From positions 1-64,000 of the forward strand of contig NZ_JAAXKY010000023.1 in NCBI RefSeq assembly GCF_012911925.1: 64,000 nucleotides of DNA, written 5' to 3'. Shown here piece by piece: positions 55,912-64,000 of this stretch. Numbering within the stretch: the stretch's first letter is position 1; each line of letters opens with the position of its first letter. Below the pieces are notes generated by a model. That model saw only the letters and a list, made by a program, of their open reading frames with translations. It was not told the origin of the DNA and did no database searches. Source of the DNA: Pseudonocardia xinjiangensis. Lineage in GTDB: Bacteria > Actinomycetota > Actinomycetes > Mycobacteriales > Pseudonocardiaceae. The position numbers were made by a program, and so were the translations under genes.

Positions 55912-55941
55912 GGGGCTCGCACGTCTCCCTGCGTGCGCCCC
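55912..55941 (+). terminator. Possible terminator hairpin after gntR
   Basis: GGGG-CT-CGCACG, an 8-base loop and CGTGCG-CCCC pair to form a 10-bp stem with a two-base bulge, seven bases after the gntR stop. It separates the gntR unit from the protease gene. Confidence 0.5.
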
Positions 55942-55977
55942 AACTGTCACATCTGCCCCAATCGTGTCTCTGTCATC

Positions 55978-57180
55978 ATGCGTTTCAGGCCCGTACCGTC
56001 GCTCCACGTGACACGCCTCCCCTGGTGGATCGCCGTCTTGGTGGCCGCCGTCCAGCCCCTCGCCGCCGTTGCGATCCCGGGCAGCGCGGCCGCCCATCCC
56101 GTGCCGGCCCGGGCGATCGACTACGTGGTGCACACCCGCAGCAGTGCCGATGCGGGGGCGGCCGCCAAGGAGCTCGCCGTCCGGCCCACCATCACCTTCG
56201 ATCGTGCGTTCGCCGGTTTCGCCGCCCGCCTCGACCCGGTGCAGGTCGACCGGTTGCGCAGGCTGCCCGGAGTGATCGGCATCGAGGAGGACCGGCGGGT
56301 GAGCGCGCTCGAGCCGCGGGCCATCCCCTACCGGGACCTGACCGAAGGCAGCCAGGCCGACCCGCCGAACTGGGGGCTCGACCGCATCGACCAGCGATCC
56401 CTCCCGCTCGACGGCCGATACACCACACGGGCCACGGGCGCGGGCGTGACCATCTACGTGCTCGACACCGGCATCGACACCACCCACCCCGAGTTCGGCG
56501 GCCGGGCGACCGACGGGGTGAACACGGTCGACAACGTGGGCGGTGACTGCGACGGGCACGGCACCGTGGTGGCCGGGATCGCCGGTTCCCGGGACCACGG
56601 GGTGGCCAAGCAGGCGTTCCTGCGCTCGGTCAAGGTGCTCGACTGCGGCGGTGCGGGCACCCTGTCGTCGCTGCTCGCCGGGATCGACTACGTGGCCAGG
56701 GACCAGCGGGGCCCGTCCGTCGCGGTGATGTCGTGGAGCTACCCCCGGTCGGACGTGCTGACGGCGGCGGTGACGGAGCTGGTGAACAGGGGTGTCTTCG
56801 TGACCTCGTCCGCGGGCAACACCGGCGGGAACGACTGCGAGGCCTCGCCTCGCGCGTCGAGCGGCGTGCTGGTGGTGGCGAACTCGACGATCGACGACCG
56901 CCGGGGCCCGGGCTCGTCCACCGGCGGCTGCGTGGACCTCTACGCGCCGGGCACGCGCATCGTCTCGACCTTCCCCGGCGGCGGCAGCGCGTCGTACACG
57001 GGCACCTCGATGGCCGCGCCACACGCCGCCGGGGTGGCGGCCCTGCTCAAGCAGACCTACGGCGACGCCCCCAGCCGCACCGTGGAGCAGTGGATCGTCG
57101 CCAACGCGACGCCGGGCGTCATCGCCGGCGGTGGCGCCGACGGCACCCCGAACCTGCTGCTCTGCACGGCCGGTCTCTAG
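55978..57180 (+). CDS. Secreted subtilisin-like (S8) protease
   Basis: 400 residues. Signal peptide (about 10-40, ending AAA), an I9-type inhibitory propeptide (about 46-110) and a proteinase-K-like catalytic domain. The triad is Asp163 (VLDTGIDTTH), His194 (DGHGTVVAG) and Ser344 (GTSMAAPHAAG), with Asn281 as the oxyanion residue. Two deviations are visible: GHGT is followed by Val rather than His, and the usual MSLGG-like segment reads VMSWSYPRS. Several Cys suggest disulfides. ATG 55978 is the first good start after the hairpin. Confidence 0.92.
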   Translation: MRFRPVPSLHVTRLPWWIAVLVAAVQPLAAVAIPGSAAAHPVPARAIDYVVHTRSSADAGAAAKELAVRPTITFDRAFAGFAARLDPVQVDRLRRLPGVIGIEEDRRVSALEPRAIPYRDLTEGSQADPPNWGLDRIDQRSLPLDGRYTTRATGAGVTIYVLDTGIDTTHPEFGGRATDGVNTVDNVGGDCDGHGTVVAGIAGSRDHGVAKQAFLRSVKVLDCGGAGTLSSLLAGIDYVARDQRGPSVAVMSWSYPRSDVLTAAVTELVNRGVFVTSSAGNTGGNDCEASPRASSGVLVVANSTIDDRRGPGSSTGGCVDLYAPGTRIVSTFPGGGSASYTGTSMAAPHAAGVAALLKQTYGDAPSRTVEQWIVANATPGVIAGGGADGTPNLLLCTAGL

Positions 57181-57225
57181 TGCGGCGGCACCAGAGACCG
57201 GCCGTCGCTGCGCCGTCGTGGCTGC

Positions 57226-58659
57226 TCAGTACTTGCTCATGACGTGCTTGATCCGCGTGTAGTCCTCCAGCGAGTAGCCCGAGAGGTCCTTGCCGTATCC
57301 GGACTCCTTGAACCCCCCGTGCGGCATCTCCGCGACCAGCGGGATGTGGCAGTTGACCCAGACGCAACCGAAGTCCAGGGCGCGCGAGAGCCGGATCGTC
57401 CGGGAGTGGTCGCTCGTCCAGACACTCGACGCGAGCCCGTAGGGCGTGCCGTTGGCGTACGCCACGGCCTCGTCCTCGTCAGTGAACGTCTGCACGGTGA
57501 TCACCGGGCCGAAGACCTCGGTCTGCACGATCTCGTCGTCCTGCACCACGCCGCTCACCACGGTCGGCGGGTAGAACCAGCCCGGGCCCTCGGCCGGGGT
57601 GCCGCCCGTGAGCACCCGCGCGTGCGACGGCAGCCGCTCGAGCAGCCCCGACACCTTCGAGAGCTGGTCGGGGTTGTTCAGCGGCGGGATGAAGAGGTCC
57701 TCGGCACCGGGCTGCTCGTCCCGCGAGAACAGGACACCGCCCGCCTCGGCGGCCAGTGCCTCGGCCAGCGCGTCGGCCACGTCGGCGTGGGCGATGACGC
57801 GGGTGGCGGCCGTGCAGTCCTGGCCGGCGTTGAAGAACCCGGCGACGGCGATGTCGGCGGCGGCCGCGGCCACGTCGGCGTCGTCGAACACGATGACCGG
57901 CGCGTTGCCGCCCAGCTCGAGGTGCACGCGGGTGACGCGGGACGCCGCGGCGCCCGCGACGGACTTCCCGGCCGGGATGCTGCCGGTGATGGCGAGCATC
58001 GCCGGGATCGGGTTCTCGCTCATCGCGACGCCGGTGGACCGGTCGCCGCACACGACGTTGAGCACACCGGGCGGCAGCACCTCGGCGAAGAGCTCACCGA
58101 GGCGCACAGTGCCGGCCGGCGTGGTGTCCGACGGCTTGAGCACCATGGTGTTGCCCGCCGCGAGTGCCGGGCCGATCTTCCAGATCGCCATCATCAGCGG
58201 GTAGTTCCACGGCGTGATGGAGCCGACCACGCCGAGGGGCTCGCGCCGGATCGACGAGGAGTGGCCCGCCATGTACTCGCCGGTGGCGCGGCCCTCGAGG
58301 TGACGCGCGGCCCCGGCGAAGAACCGGAGCTGGTCGGCCATGGGGCCGATCTCCTCCGACAGCGTCAGCCCGGTGGGCTTGCCCGTGTCGCGCGCCTCGA
58401 TCTCGACGAGCTCGTCGCCGTGGGCCTCGAGCGCGTCGGCCATCTTGAGCAGGGCACTCATCCGGTCGCCCGGCGTGGTGTCACGCCAGCCCTCGTCGAA
58501 CGCGCGCCGCGCGCTCCGGTAGGCCGCGTCGACGTCGGCGGCCCCGGAGAGCGGGGAGGTGGCGTACACCTCGCCCGTCTTGGGGTCGGAGATGTCGAGG
58601 GTGCGACCGTCGGCCGCGGGCACCGGCTTGCCGTCGACGATGTTGTGGAACGTCTGCAT
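57226..58659 (-). CDS. Aldehyde dehydrogenase, gamma-aminobutyraldehyde type
   Basis: 477 residues. The NAD(P) and active-site motifs are ITPWNYPLMMAIWKIGPA, LELGGNAP (general base Glu248) and NAGQDCTAATR (nucleophile Cys282). The sequence and the context, last gene of a polyamine transporter operon, suggest oxidation of 4-aminobutanal from putrescine to GABA; other aminoaldehydes are possible. ATG 58659 (MQTFHNIVDG) is preferred over the upstream in-frame GTG 58674. It is 32 bases after potC. Confidence 0.88.
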   Translation of the reverse strand: MQTFHNIVDGKPVPAADGRTLDISDPKTGEVYATSPLSGAADVDAAYRSARRAFDEGWRDTTPGDRMSALLKMADALEAHGDELVEIEARDTGKPTGLTLSEEIGPMADQLRFFAGAARHLEGRATGEYMAGHSSSIRREPLGVVGSITPWNYPLMMAIWKIGPALAAGNTMVLKPSDTTPAGTVRLGELFAEVLPPGVLNVVCGDRSTGVAMSENPIPAMLAITGSIPAGKSVAGAAASRVTRVHLELGGNAPVIVFDDADVAAAAADIAVAGFFNAGQDCTAATRVIAHADVADALAEALAAEAGGVLFSRDEQPGAEDLFIPPLNNPDQLSKVSGLLERLPSHARVLTGGTPAEGPGWFYPPTVVSGVVQDDEIVQTEVFGPVITVQTFTDEDEAVAYANGTPYGLASSVWTSDHSRTIRLSRALDFGCVWVNCHIPLVAEMPHGGFKESGYGKDLSGYSLEDYTRIKHVMSKY

Positions 58660-58691
58660 GACGGGGCCTCTCACTTCAGGGGTAGCTGCCG

Positions 58692-59495
58692 TTACTTCGT
58701 CACTGCGCCGGCGGAGTCACCGGACAGTCGGTTGGCCAGGTAGACCGGGAGTACCGAGATCACGACGAGGACCGCGGCCGCGACGTTGACCACGGGCGAC
58801 TGGTTGGGGCGGAACAGGTTCTGGAAGATCCACAGCGGCAGGGTCTGGAGGCCCGGCCCCGCGGTGAACGTGGTGACGATGATCTCGTCGAAGGACAGCG
58901 CGAACGCCAGCAGCCCACCGGCCAGCAGAGCGCCGCGCAGCGCCGGGAAGGTGACGAGCCGCCAGGTGGTCCACGGGGTGGCGCCGAGGTCCATCGAGGC
59001 CTCCTCCACCGTGCCCGACATCCGGCGCAGCCGCGCGGACACATTGTTCACCACGATCACGATGCAGAACGTGGCGTGACCTACCACGAGGGTGAGGAAC
59101 GTGAGCCCGCCCAGCGCCTGGGTGAACAGCGTGTTGAGCGCGATGCCCGTGACGATGCCGGGCATGGCGATCGGCAGCAGGATGAGCAGCGACACCCCCT
59201 CGCGGCCGAAGAACTCGTAGCGGGTGAGCGCCATCGAGGCGAGGGTGCCGAGGACCACGGCGATGGCGGTGGCCAGCAGCGCCACCTCCACCGACGTGAC
59301 CAGGGCGGCCCGCACGCCGTCGTTGGTGGCGGCGACCTGCCACCAGCGCAGCGTGAGGCCGGGCGGGGGCCACGCGAACGTGGCGCTCGTGGAGAACGAG
59401 TTGAGCAGCACCAGCAGCAGCGGCGCGTAGATGAAGGTCAGTACGGCGATGGCGGCGGTGCGCAGCAGCCAGCGGGCCGTGGTGGAGAGGATCAC
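58692..59495 (-). CDS. potC: Polyamine-type ABC transporter permease
   Basis: 267 residues, six transmembrane helices. The EAA loop EEASMDLGATPWTTWRLVTF and FDEIIVTTFTAGPGLQTLPL are typical of PotC. GTG 59495 is used. It follows potB after 13 bases. The substrate is assigned from family and from the aldehyde dehydrogenase partner; spermidine, putrescine or GABA-like compounds are possible. Confidence 0.92.
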   Translation of the reverse strand: MILSTTARWLLRTAAIAVLTFIYAPLLLVLLNSFSTSATFAWPPPGLTLRWWQVAATNDGVRAALVTSVEVALLATAIAVVLGTLASMALTRYEFFGREGVSLLILLPIAMPGIVTGIALNTLFTQALGGLTFLTLVVGHATFCIVIVVNNVSARLRRMSGTVEEASMDLGATPWTTWRLVTFPALRGALLAGGLLAFALSFDEIIVTTFTAGPGLQTLPLWIFQNLFRPNQSPVVNVAAAVLVVISVLPVYLANRLSGDSAGAVTK

Positions 59496-59508
59496 GGGTG
59501 CTGCACTC

Positions 59509-60375
59509 CTAGAGCCGGGACAGGGCGCCGGTGCGCCGGATCGTCAGCAGGTAGGCCGCCATCACCAGCAGCGGCAGCACGGCCACGGCCGCGGCGAACG
59601 GCAGGTCGACCGAGAACGTGGAGTAGACCAGGTTGCCCAGCATCTGGTGGGTGCCTCCGACCAGCTGCACGGTGATGTAGTCGCCGAGCGACAGGGAGAA
59701 CGTGAACACCGAGCCTGCGGCGATGGCCGGGGCGAGCATGGGCAGCACCACCGTGCGGAACGACGTCCACGGGCGGGCGCCGAGATCGGCGGTGGCCTCC
59801 AGGAACGAACCGCGCATCGAGCTGATCCCCGCGTACACCGGCAGCACCATGTACGGCAGCCAGAGGTAGGTGAGTGTCAGCACGACGGCCGTCCAGCCGT
59901 AGCCCGGGCTCGCGGCGCCCAGCAGACCGCCTTCCGGCACCAGCAGCACGCGCCACGCGTAGACCTTGACCAGGTAGGACGCCCACAGCGGGGTGAGCAC
60001 GAGCGCCAGCAGCACCGGCCGCGAACGCGGGCCGGCCACGAGGGCCATGTAGGTCGCCAGCGGCAGCGCGAGCAGAGCGCAGAGCAGCGTGACGCCCACG
60101 GCCACGCCCACGGTGCGGCCGGCCGTGAGCAGGTACTCCGGGGTGGTGAGGACGTCGACGACGTTGTCGGTGGAGAAGTCGTAGACGATGCGCCCGGTGA
60201 AGCTGTTGGTCCTGAAGAACGCGGTGGCCAGGAGGAGGGCCAGCGGCGCGATGTAGAAGAGGCCGAGCCAGACCAGCGCGGGCGTGAGCAGGCCGGTGAG
60301 CCGTAGGCCCGGCCGGCGGTGCAGCACGGCCTGTAGGCGCCGCGTCAGGGTGGGGGACGCGGGGGTGCTCGTCAC
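59509..60375 (-). CDS. potB: Polyamine-type ABC transporter permease
   Basis: 288 residues, six transmembrane helices with a hydrophilic N-terminal extension. EAA loop LEATADLGARPWTSFRTVVLP and LGDYITVQLVGGTHQMLGNL match PotB/PotH. GTG 60375 is used. Between potD and potB lies a strong 16-bp hairpin (60410-60450) that may lower permease expression relative to the binding protein. Confidence 0.92.
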   Translation of the reverse strand: MTSTPASPTLTRRLQAVLHRRPGLRLTGLLTPALVWLGLFYIAPLALLLATAFFRTNSFTGRIVYDFSTDNVVDVLTTPEYLLTAGRTVGVAVGVTLLCALLALPLATYMALVAGPRSRPVLLALVLTPLWASYLVKVYAWRVLLVPEGGLLGAASPGYGWTAVVLTLTYLWLPYMVLPVYAGISSMRGSFLEATADLGARPWTSFRTVVLPMLAPAIAAGSVFTFSLSLGDYITVQLVGGTHQMLGNLVYSTFSVDLPFAAAVAVLPLLVMAAYLLTIRRTGALSRL

Positions 60376-60409
60376 GCTGGACAGGGTCGTTCCTCCTCGG
60401 GTGCGAGGT

Positions 60410-60450
60410 GCGGCCGGGCGTGCCCGTGATGATGGGGCACGCCCGGCCGC
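60410..60450 (-). terminator. 16-bp perfect hairpin between potD and potB
   Basis: GCGGCCGGGCGTGCCC (60410-60425), a 9-base loop, and GGGCACGCCCGGCCGC (60435-60450). No T-run follows. Such structures after binding-protein genes stabilise the upstream message or reduce read-through into the permease genes. Confidence 0.8.
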
Positions 60451-60508
60451 GGTGGTCGATCGCCGACGCCGGATCAGGGACCCGGCGCCGGGTGGTGCTA
60501 TGCGTTGA

Positions 60509-61711
60509 TCAGCTGTTCTGGAGCTCGGTCCAGGCCCGGACCCACTCGTCGTAGCCGATGCACTCCACGTCCCGGCGACCGTCGATGCACTGCTCGATCG
60601 GGGTCGTCCAGTAGTAGACGTTGTCCCAGAAGCCCGTCTCCTGCGCGTGGTACTGGGTGCAGTGGTCGGGGTTCTTGGTCAGCGCGCAGGACTTCGTGTT
60701 GGCCGGGGCCTCACCGAAGTACTCCGCGACCTGTGCGTTCGCCTCGGGGGAGACGATGTGGTTGAGCCACTGGTACGCGCAGTTGATGTGCGGGGTGTCC
60801 TTCTTGATCATCCACGTGTCCGACCATCCGGTCGCACCCTCGATGGGCTTGGTGGTGCCCACCGTGGTGGCGTCGGTGTTGGCCAGGTTCGCGGTGAGCT
60901 GCCAGCCCTGCGCCTCGGACAACGTGCCGGAGGCGAGGCCCTGGCCCTGCTTGACGACGTCACCCCAGTACTCGGCGACCATCGGCTTCTGCTGGCGCAG
61001 CAGCGCGATCGCGGCGTCGAACTGCGTCTGGTCGAGCGCGTACGGGTTGGTGATCCCCAGCTCCGGGCGCTTGGCCATGAGGTAGACCGCGGCGTCGGCG
61101 ATGTAGATCGCGTCGTTGTACGGGCTGATCTTGCCCGCCGCCGAGGAACCCGGCTCCCACATGTCCGCCCACGAGGTGGGCGGGGTGGGGTGGGTGGCGA
61201 GGTTGTAGAGCAGCAGGTTCGCACCCCGGCCGTGCGGGATGCCGTAGCTCTTCCCGGCGACCGTGTTCCAGGGCTTGTTCTTCAGGTCGGGGAGGATGTC
61301 GGCGTAGTTGGGCACGAGGTCGGTGTTGACCGGCTGCACGCGGTCGCCGTACACGAGGCGCAGCGAGGCGTCACCGGACGCCGAGACCACGTCGTACTCG
61401 CCGGTGGAGAACAGCTGGACGGCCTCGGCCGAGGTGGCGAACGCCCTGACCGTCACCTGGCAGCCGGTGGCCTGCTCGAACGGGGTGACCCAGTCGACGG
61501 CCGGGTCGGTGGACCCGTCCTCGGCGTAGCCCGGCCAGGCCAGCACGCTCAGCGCGCCCTCGCCCTGACCGACGGGACCGGCGTAGGCGGTGGCCTCCGG
61601 CGGGGAGTCGTCCAGAACCGGAGCCGTGTCGTCACTGCCGCCGCACGCGGCGAGTGCCAGCCCGATGGCTCCGACCAGCGCAACGGAACGCACCGCTGTC
61701 TGACATCTCAT
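60509..61711 (-). CDS. potD: Polyamine-binding lipoprotein
   Basis: 400 residues. Signal peptide with lipobox LAAC (ALVGAIGLALAAC), then a PotD/PotF-type solute-binding fold with NTDLVPNYADILPDL, YGIPHGRGANLLLYN and the C-terminal YYWTTPIEQC region. Several Cys in the last 70 residues suggest disulfides, unusual for the family. ATG 61711 follows GGGAGAGAGAGA. It is transcribed after potA with an 89-base gap. Confidence 0.9.
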   Translation of the reverse strand: MRCQTAVRSVALVGAIGLALAACGGSDDTAPVLDDSPPEATAYAGPVGQGEGALSVLAWPGYAEDGSTDPAVDWVTPFEQATGCQVTVRAFATSAEAVQLFSTGEYDVVSASGDASLRLVYGDRVQPVNTDLVPNYADILPDLKNKPWNTVAGKSYGIPHGRGANLLLYNLATHPTPPTSWADMWEPGSSAAGKISPYNDAIYIADAAVYLMAKRPELGITNPYALDQTQFDAAIALLRQQKPMVAEYWGDVVKQGQGLASGTLSEAQGWQLTANLANTDATTVGTTKPIEGATGWSDTWMIKKDTPHINCAYQWLNHIVSPEANAQVAEYFGEAPANTKSCALTKNPDHCTQYHAQETGFWDNVYYWTTPIEQCIDGRRDVECIGYDEWVRAWTELQNS

Positions 61712-61800
61712 ATGGATCTCTCTCTCCCGTTCTCTCGCAGCGCGGTCGGGCGACGGCGCGACTCTTGATCCCCCGGCGGGCAGGCGCCCCCCGAGGTGGC

Positions 61801-62874
61801 TCACATGAGGGGGATCTCGTGTTCGGGCTGCCACGAGAGCCGAACGGTCTGCCCACGGCCGAGCGGCGGCGCACCGTCGCCACTTCCGTTGAGCAGCAGC
61901 GCGGAGAGCACTCCGCCCGCCTCGAGGGCGACGACGCAGCGCGTGGTGGCGCCGGTGTAGACGAGCTCCTCGACCACACCGACCGTGCTCGACCAACCCG
62001 CGGCGGCTTCCCGGTCGACCGCGGTGACGGTGATCTTCTCCGGCCGGATGCTCCAGCTGCCCTCGCGGCCGAGGACGGTGCCCGCGGTCTCCCCGGCCAG
62101 CACGTTCGACGTGCCGACGAACCCGGCGACGAAGGCCGACGCGGGCCGCTCGTAGACCTCCTGGGGGGACCCGGCCTGCTCCACCCGGCCCTCGGAGAAC
62201 ACCACGGTCCGGTCGGCCAGTGTCAGTGCCTCGTCCTGGTCGTGGGTGACGAACACGAAGGTGATGCCCGAGCTCCGCTGGATCTCCTTGAGCTCGATCT
62301 GCATCTGCTCGCGCAGCTTGAGGTCGAGCGCGCCGAGCGGCTCGTCGAGCAGGAGGACCGCCGGCCGGTTCACGAGCGCGCGGGCGAGCGCGACGCGCTG
62401 CCGCTGGCCGCCCGACAGGGCCGTGGTGCTCCGGTCGGCCAGTCCTTCCAGGCGCACCGTGGCCAGCGCGGCGAGTGCGCGCTCCCGGCGTTCGGTGCGC
62501 GGGACCTTCGCGATCCTCAGCGGGTACTCGACGTTGCGCAGCACCGACAGGTGCGGGAACAGCGCGTAGTCCTGGAACACGGTGTGCACGTCGCGGTCGA
62601 ACGGCGGCGCGGTGGTGACGTCACGGTCGCGGAGCAGCACGGTGCCGGCAGTGGGCTGCTCGAAGCCTGCGATGAGGCGCAGCACCGTGGTCTTCCCCGA
62701 GCCGGACGGGCCTAGGAGGGTGACGAACTCGCCCTCGGCGATGTCGAGGTCCAGGTCATGGACGGCGACCACACCACCGGGGAACTCCTTGCGCACGCCG
62801 CGCAGGGAGATCGCCGGAACCTCGCCGGCGTGCTGCGGCGGCGTGACTGGGACGGTTCGAGCAACTGACGGCAC
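61801..62874 (-). CDS. potA: Polyamine-type ABC transporter ATPase
   Basis: 357 residues. Walker A GPSGSGKTT, signature LSGGQRQRVALARAL, Walker B VLLLDEPLGALD and FVTHDQDEALTL. The C-terminal TOBE_2 domain (about 275-350) includes SIRPEKITV. GTG 62874 follows GGAGGGG. It is the first gene of the pot-aldehyde dehydrogenase operon and diverges from the FCD regulator. Confidence 0.94.
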   Translation of the reverse strand: MPSVARTVPVTPPQHAGEVPAISLRGVRKEFPGGVVAVHDLDLDIAEGEFVTLLGPSGSGKTTVLRLIAGFEQPTAGTVLLRDRDVTTAPPFDRDVHTVFQDYALFPHLSVLRNVEYPLRIAKVPRTERRERALAALATVRLEGLADRSTTALSGGQRQRVALARALVNRPAVLLLDEPLGALDLKLREQMQIELKEIQRSSGITFVFVTHDQDEALTLADRTVVFSEGRVEQAGSPQEVYERPASAFVAGFVGTSNVLAGETAGTVLGREGSWSIRPEKITVTAVDREAAAGWSSTVGVVEELVYTGATTRCVVALEAGGVLSALLLNGSGDGAPPLGRGQTVRLSWQPEHEIPLM

Positions 62875-62888
62875 GCACCCCTCCGAGT

Positions 62889-62935
62889 GATATTCGAGGA
62901 TAACTTATGAGTTTATATGTTTTTAGTCAAATGCC
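62889..62935. promoter_or_regulatory. AT-rich divergent promoter region with ATAACT-TATG-AGTTTAT element
   Basis: The stretch is strikingly AT-rich against its surroundings. AACTTATGAGTT (62902-62913) is an inverted repeat inside ATAACTTATGAGTTTAT. It lies between potA and the FCD regulator and probably holds both promoters and the regulator's operator. Confidence 0.55.
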
Positions 62936-62976
62936 GTGGCAGTCTGACCCCTGGGCGTACAGAGGGGAACGGTCAG

Positions 62977-63783
62977 GTGCGCAGGGACAGACCCACGCCG
63001 ACTGCGGGAGGTAAAGCCGGGGTCTTCGCCCCCCTCGAGGTGAGTAAGCGTGCCGACGCGGTCGTGCGACGGCTGTCGGAGGGTATCCGGCTGGGTCTGC
63101 TCGTCGCCGACGAGCACCTGCCCAGCGAGAGCGACCTCGCCGAATCCTTCGGCGTCTCCCCGGTGACCATTCGAGAGGCGCTCACCACGCTGCGCGAGCA
63201 GGGTCTGGTGGTCACCCGACGAGGCCGCAACGGCGGGAGCTTCGTGCGGGACGTCCGGGGCGGGGCGGCCGAGCTCCTCCGCGAGCGGCTGCGCGAGGTG
63301 AGCCCGGCGGAGCTGCGTGACCTGGCCGATCACTACGCGGCGATCAGCGGCACCAGCGCCCTGCTCGCCGCCCACCGGGCCGGCGAGCCGGACCTCGCCC
63401 TGATCACCGACAGCATGTCCGAGCTGCAGCGGGCCACCGATGCCGCTGGACGGCGCCGGGCCGTGTCGCGATTCCAGGTCGAGCTCGCGGCGGCCGCCCA
63501 GTCCCCGCGGCTCATCCGAGCGGTGATCGGCATGCAGGCCGAGGTGGGACCCCTGCTGTGGCTCGCCACCACCGGTGACGCCGACCGCGTCGAGGTCCTG
63601 CGGCGCCACCGCGAGATCCACGCCGCCGTGCTGGCCGGCGACGGCACTCGCGCTCGGGCCCAGGCGGTCGCCCACGTCTACGGCGCGCTGGCCAGGGCCG
63701 GCGCCCTCCAGCGCACGCTTCTGACAGGGGACGAGGACGGCGGCCCGCCCGGCGGGGCGGCAGCCGAGGTGCGTGCGTGGTGA
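62977..63783 (+). CDS. FadR/FCD-type GntR regulator
   Basis: 268 residues. Winged helix-turn-helix (about 22-92: RLSEGIRLGLLVADEHLPS, DLAESFGVSPVTIREALTTL) and a helical FCD ligand domain (about 100-240; RRHREIHAAVLAGD is typical). GTG 62977 has GAGGGGAA upstream; an earlier in-frame ATG at 62917 lies in the AT-rich promoter. By position it represses the divergent pot-aldehyde dehydrogenase operon, probably relieved by a polyamine-derived carboxylate; that ligand is inference. Confidence 0.9.
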   Translation: MRRDRPTPTAGGKAGVFAPLEVSKRADAVVRRLSEGIRLGLLVADEHLPSESDLAESFGVSPVTIREALTTLREQGLVVTRRGRNGGSFVRDVRGGAAELLRERLREVSPAELRDLADHYAAISGTSALLAAHRAGEPDLALITDSMSELQRATDAAGRRRAVSRFQVELAAAAQSPRLIRAVIGMQAEVGPLLWLATTGDADRVEVLRRHREIHAAVLAGDGTRARAQAVAHVYGALARAGALQRTLLTGDEDGGPPGGAAAEVRAW

Positions 63784-64000
63784 CGACGCGGGTGGCGCCG
63801 GTCGACGGGGTCTCGCGGTTGTGCGGCAGCGCGTCCGCTGCCGTCGGCTGAGAGCGTCGCGAGGCCGAGCGGCTCCCGCCCCGGCTCGCAGACATGCGCC
63901 CGCGCCGCGGCGTCCTCGGACCGATCGCCCTCCGCCATGCACCTGGTGCCGGCGGCTTCGGCCGGGCGCGCTGGACGACCTGCGGCAGCTCGAGTGGTGG

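Noticed and set aside
63784-64000. A partial gene at the right edge
   Set aside because: No frame shows a recognisable protein or a supported start on either strand. The gene content beyond 63783 cannot be decided from this window.

Overview
The window is very GC-rich, densely coded DNA with GTG starts, four-base gene overlaps, NarL/DesK two-component pairs and a mycofactocin cluster. This points to a high-GC actinobacterium. Gene content, including the VirR-like/DUF3263/def order at the left edge, fits Pseudonocardiaceae such as Pseudonocardia; that placement is inference. I saw no tRNA, rRNA, transposase, phage gene or CRISPR array.

Left part (1-10.7 kb): a LytR_C/VirR-like fragment and a DUF3263 gene diverge from def (peptide deformylase) and an HtrA-type protease. 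A NarL-type two-component system then diverges from a MacB-like ABC exporter with a 40-residue membrane peptide. After an F420-type DUF385 oxidoreductase come thiD and thiC, each behind its own TPP riboswitch.

10.7-25 kb: a three-subunit molybdenum hydroxylase operon (large, small and FAD subunits), a Ser/Thr kinase, a GMC oxidoreductase, a second NarL two-component system, several membrane proteins, an IclR regulator and a second GMC oxidoreductase.

25-35.2 kb: a mycofactocin locus, mftA-mftB-mftC, then two FadH/Old-Yellow-Enzyme-type oxidoreductases, mftE, an alkaline-phosphatase-fold hydrolase and mftF. No mftD or TetR-type mftR is present. A perfect 19-bp palindrome precedes mftA. The two oxidoreductases occupy the place where mftD normally lies, so the downstream chemistry or redox partners may differ from the mycobacterial system.

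35.2-40.4 kb: a second molybdenum hydroxylase operon (small, large and FAD subunits plus a CoxG-like protein). Both large subunits carry the AYRGAGR loop of form II enzymes, so carbon monoxide is an unlikely substrate. The moaA-moaD pair (48.5-49.9 kb) and a ModE-like/modABC locus (51.3-54.5 kb) could supply cofactor and molybdate.

40.4-54.5 kb: an OmpR-type two-component system flanked by two exported proteins with Asp-rich tails; three neighbouring Fe(II)/2-oxoglutarate dioxygenase-fold genes, one of them AlkB; a P1-family peptidase, a zinc alcohol dehydrogenase, an L,D-transpeptidase, moaA-moaD, an acyl-CoA dehydrogenase and the mod genes.

54.5-64 kb: a membrane protein with a YtrA-type GntR regulator behind a 14-bp palindrome, a subtilisin-like protease, and a polyamine-type ABC transporter operon (potA-potD-potB-potC) ending in an aminobutyraldehyde-type aldehyde dehydrogenase. 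A FadR/FCD regulator diverges from that operon. This last block looks like a polyamine uptake and catabolism unit.
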